From Candidatus Methanoplasma sp. (lineage in GTDB: Archaea > Thermoplasmatota > Thermoplasmata > Methanomassiliicoccales > Methanomethylophilaceae), in NCBI GenBank assembly GCA_031274665.1, contig JAISPV010000132.1, positions 1 to 6,627 of the forward strand: DNA of 6,627 nucleotides, given 5' to 3'. The notes under the pieces are model-generated. The model was not told the origin of the DNA. It did no database searches and saw only the letters and a list, made by a program, of their open reading frames with translations. The position numbers and the translations under genes are program-made. Each line of letters starts with the position of its first letter. The first letter of the stretch is position 1. Of this stretch, positions 6,520 through 6,627 are shown one piece after another.

Positions 6520-6627
6520 ATGGATGCCGCGTCGGGCGGGGACCCCCACGCCCAGAACGCGCTCGGATACATCTATTTCGAGGGCAGCGGCGTCGAGAAG
6601 GACCTGGACCGCGCTTTCGTCTTGTTC
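6520..6627 (+). CDS. Start of a further Sel1-repeat gene, or shifted continuation of the previous one (partial)
   Basis: The 36 codons from the ATG at 6520 to the window edge are open and encode an unmistakable Sel1 unit: AQNALGYIYFEGSGVEKD at residues 11-28, preceded by DAASGGDPH. The same frame is open back to a TAA at 6490-6492, and the codons before the ATG (GFKEV) already look like the end of a repeat helix. No other usual start codon exists in that stretch. GAGG (6514-6517) lies only 2 bases before the ATG, which is short for a ribosome site. It is either a third Sel1 gene 22 bp after the previous stop, beginning inside a repeat as the 5400 gene does, or the continuation of that gene after a +1 shift. 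I slightly favour a separate gene. The protein continues off the right edge. Confidence 0.7.
   Translation, partial: MDAASGGDPHAQNALGYIYFEGSGVEKDLDRAFVLF

Noticed and set aside
3887..6627. Regular spacing of about 108 bases suggestive of a DNA repeat array or CRISPR
   Set aside because: The period equals 36 codons and follows the Sel1 protein repeats; the units are divergent at DNA level and have no constant repeat with unique spacers.

Overview
The window looks like a piece of an archaeal chromosome, most likely a methanogen of the order Methanomassiliicoccales or a relative. The evidence is indirect. AT-rich boxes resembling archaeal TATA elements sit about 25-35 bases before several start codons, and 5' leaders look very short. 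Arginine AGG and isoleucine ATA codons are frequent. A bacterial-type formate-tetrahydrofolate ligase sits beside an expansion of Sel1-repeat proteins, a combination I associate with that order. No 16S rRNA or methanogenesis marker is present, so the assignment is an inference.

Layout. Bases 1-458 (minus) hold the N-terminal 152 codons of a compact Hsp70-family chaperone that runs off the left edge. Bases 459-649 are non-coding and hold its likely promoter plus several overlapping inverted repeats. Bases 650-1270 (minus) encode a HAD-superfamily phosphatase. A 109-bp divergent promoter region separates it from a full-length formate-tetrahydrofolate ligase (fhs, 1380-3056, plus).

The right-hand half, from 3040 to the window end, consists of Sel1-repeat genes. 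A five-repeat protein on the minus strand (3040-3729) overlaps the 3' end of fhs by 17 bp. It is divergent from a plus-strand run of a 498-residue protein (3887-5383), a 365-residue protein (5400-6497) and the start of a third Sel1 reading frame (about 6520 to the edge). The 498- and 365-residue genes are 16 bp apart and the third frame follows 22 bp later, so they probably form one transcript. None of the Sel1 proteins has a visible signal peptide or membrane segment, so they are probably cytosolic scaffolds or adaptors.

The metabolic genes (fhs, HAD) and the Sel1 genes have no obvious common pathway. Fhs supplies formyl-tetrahydrofolate from formate, while the Sel1 and Hsp70 genes point to protein interaction and folding. 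The points most worth a second look are the dense Sel1 cluster, the unusual junction at its right end where one Sel1 frame stops and another opens in a shifted frame, and the inverted repeats between the Hsp70 and HAD genes. I found no RNA gene, CRISPR array, insertion sequence or clearly novel system.
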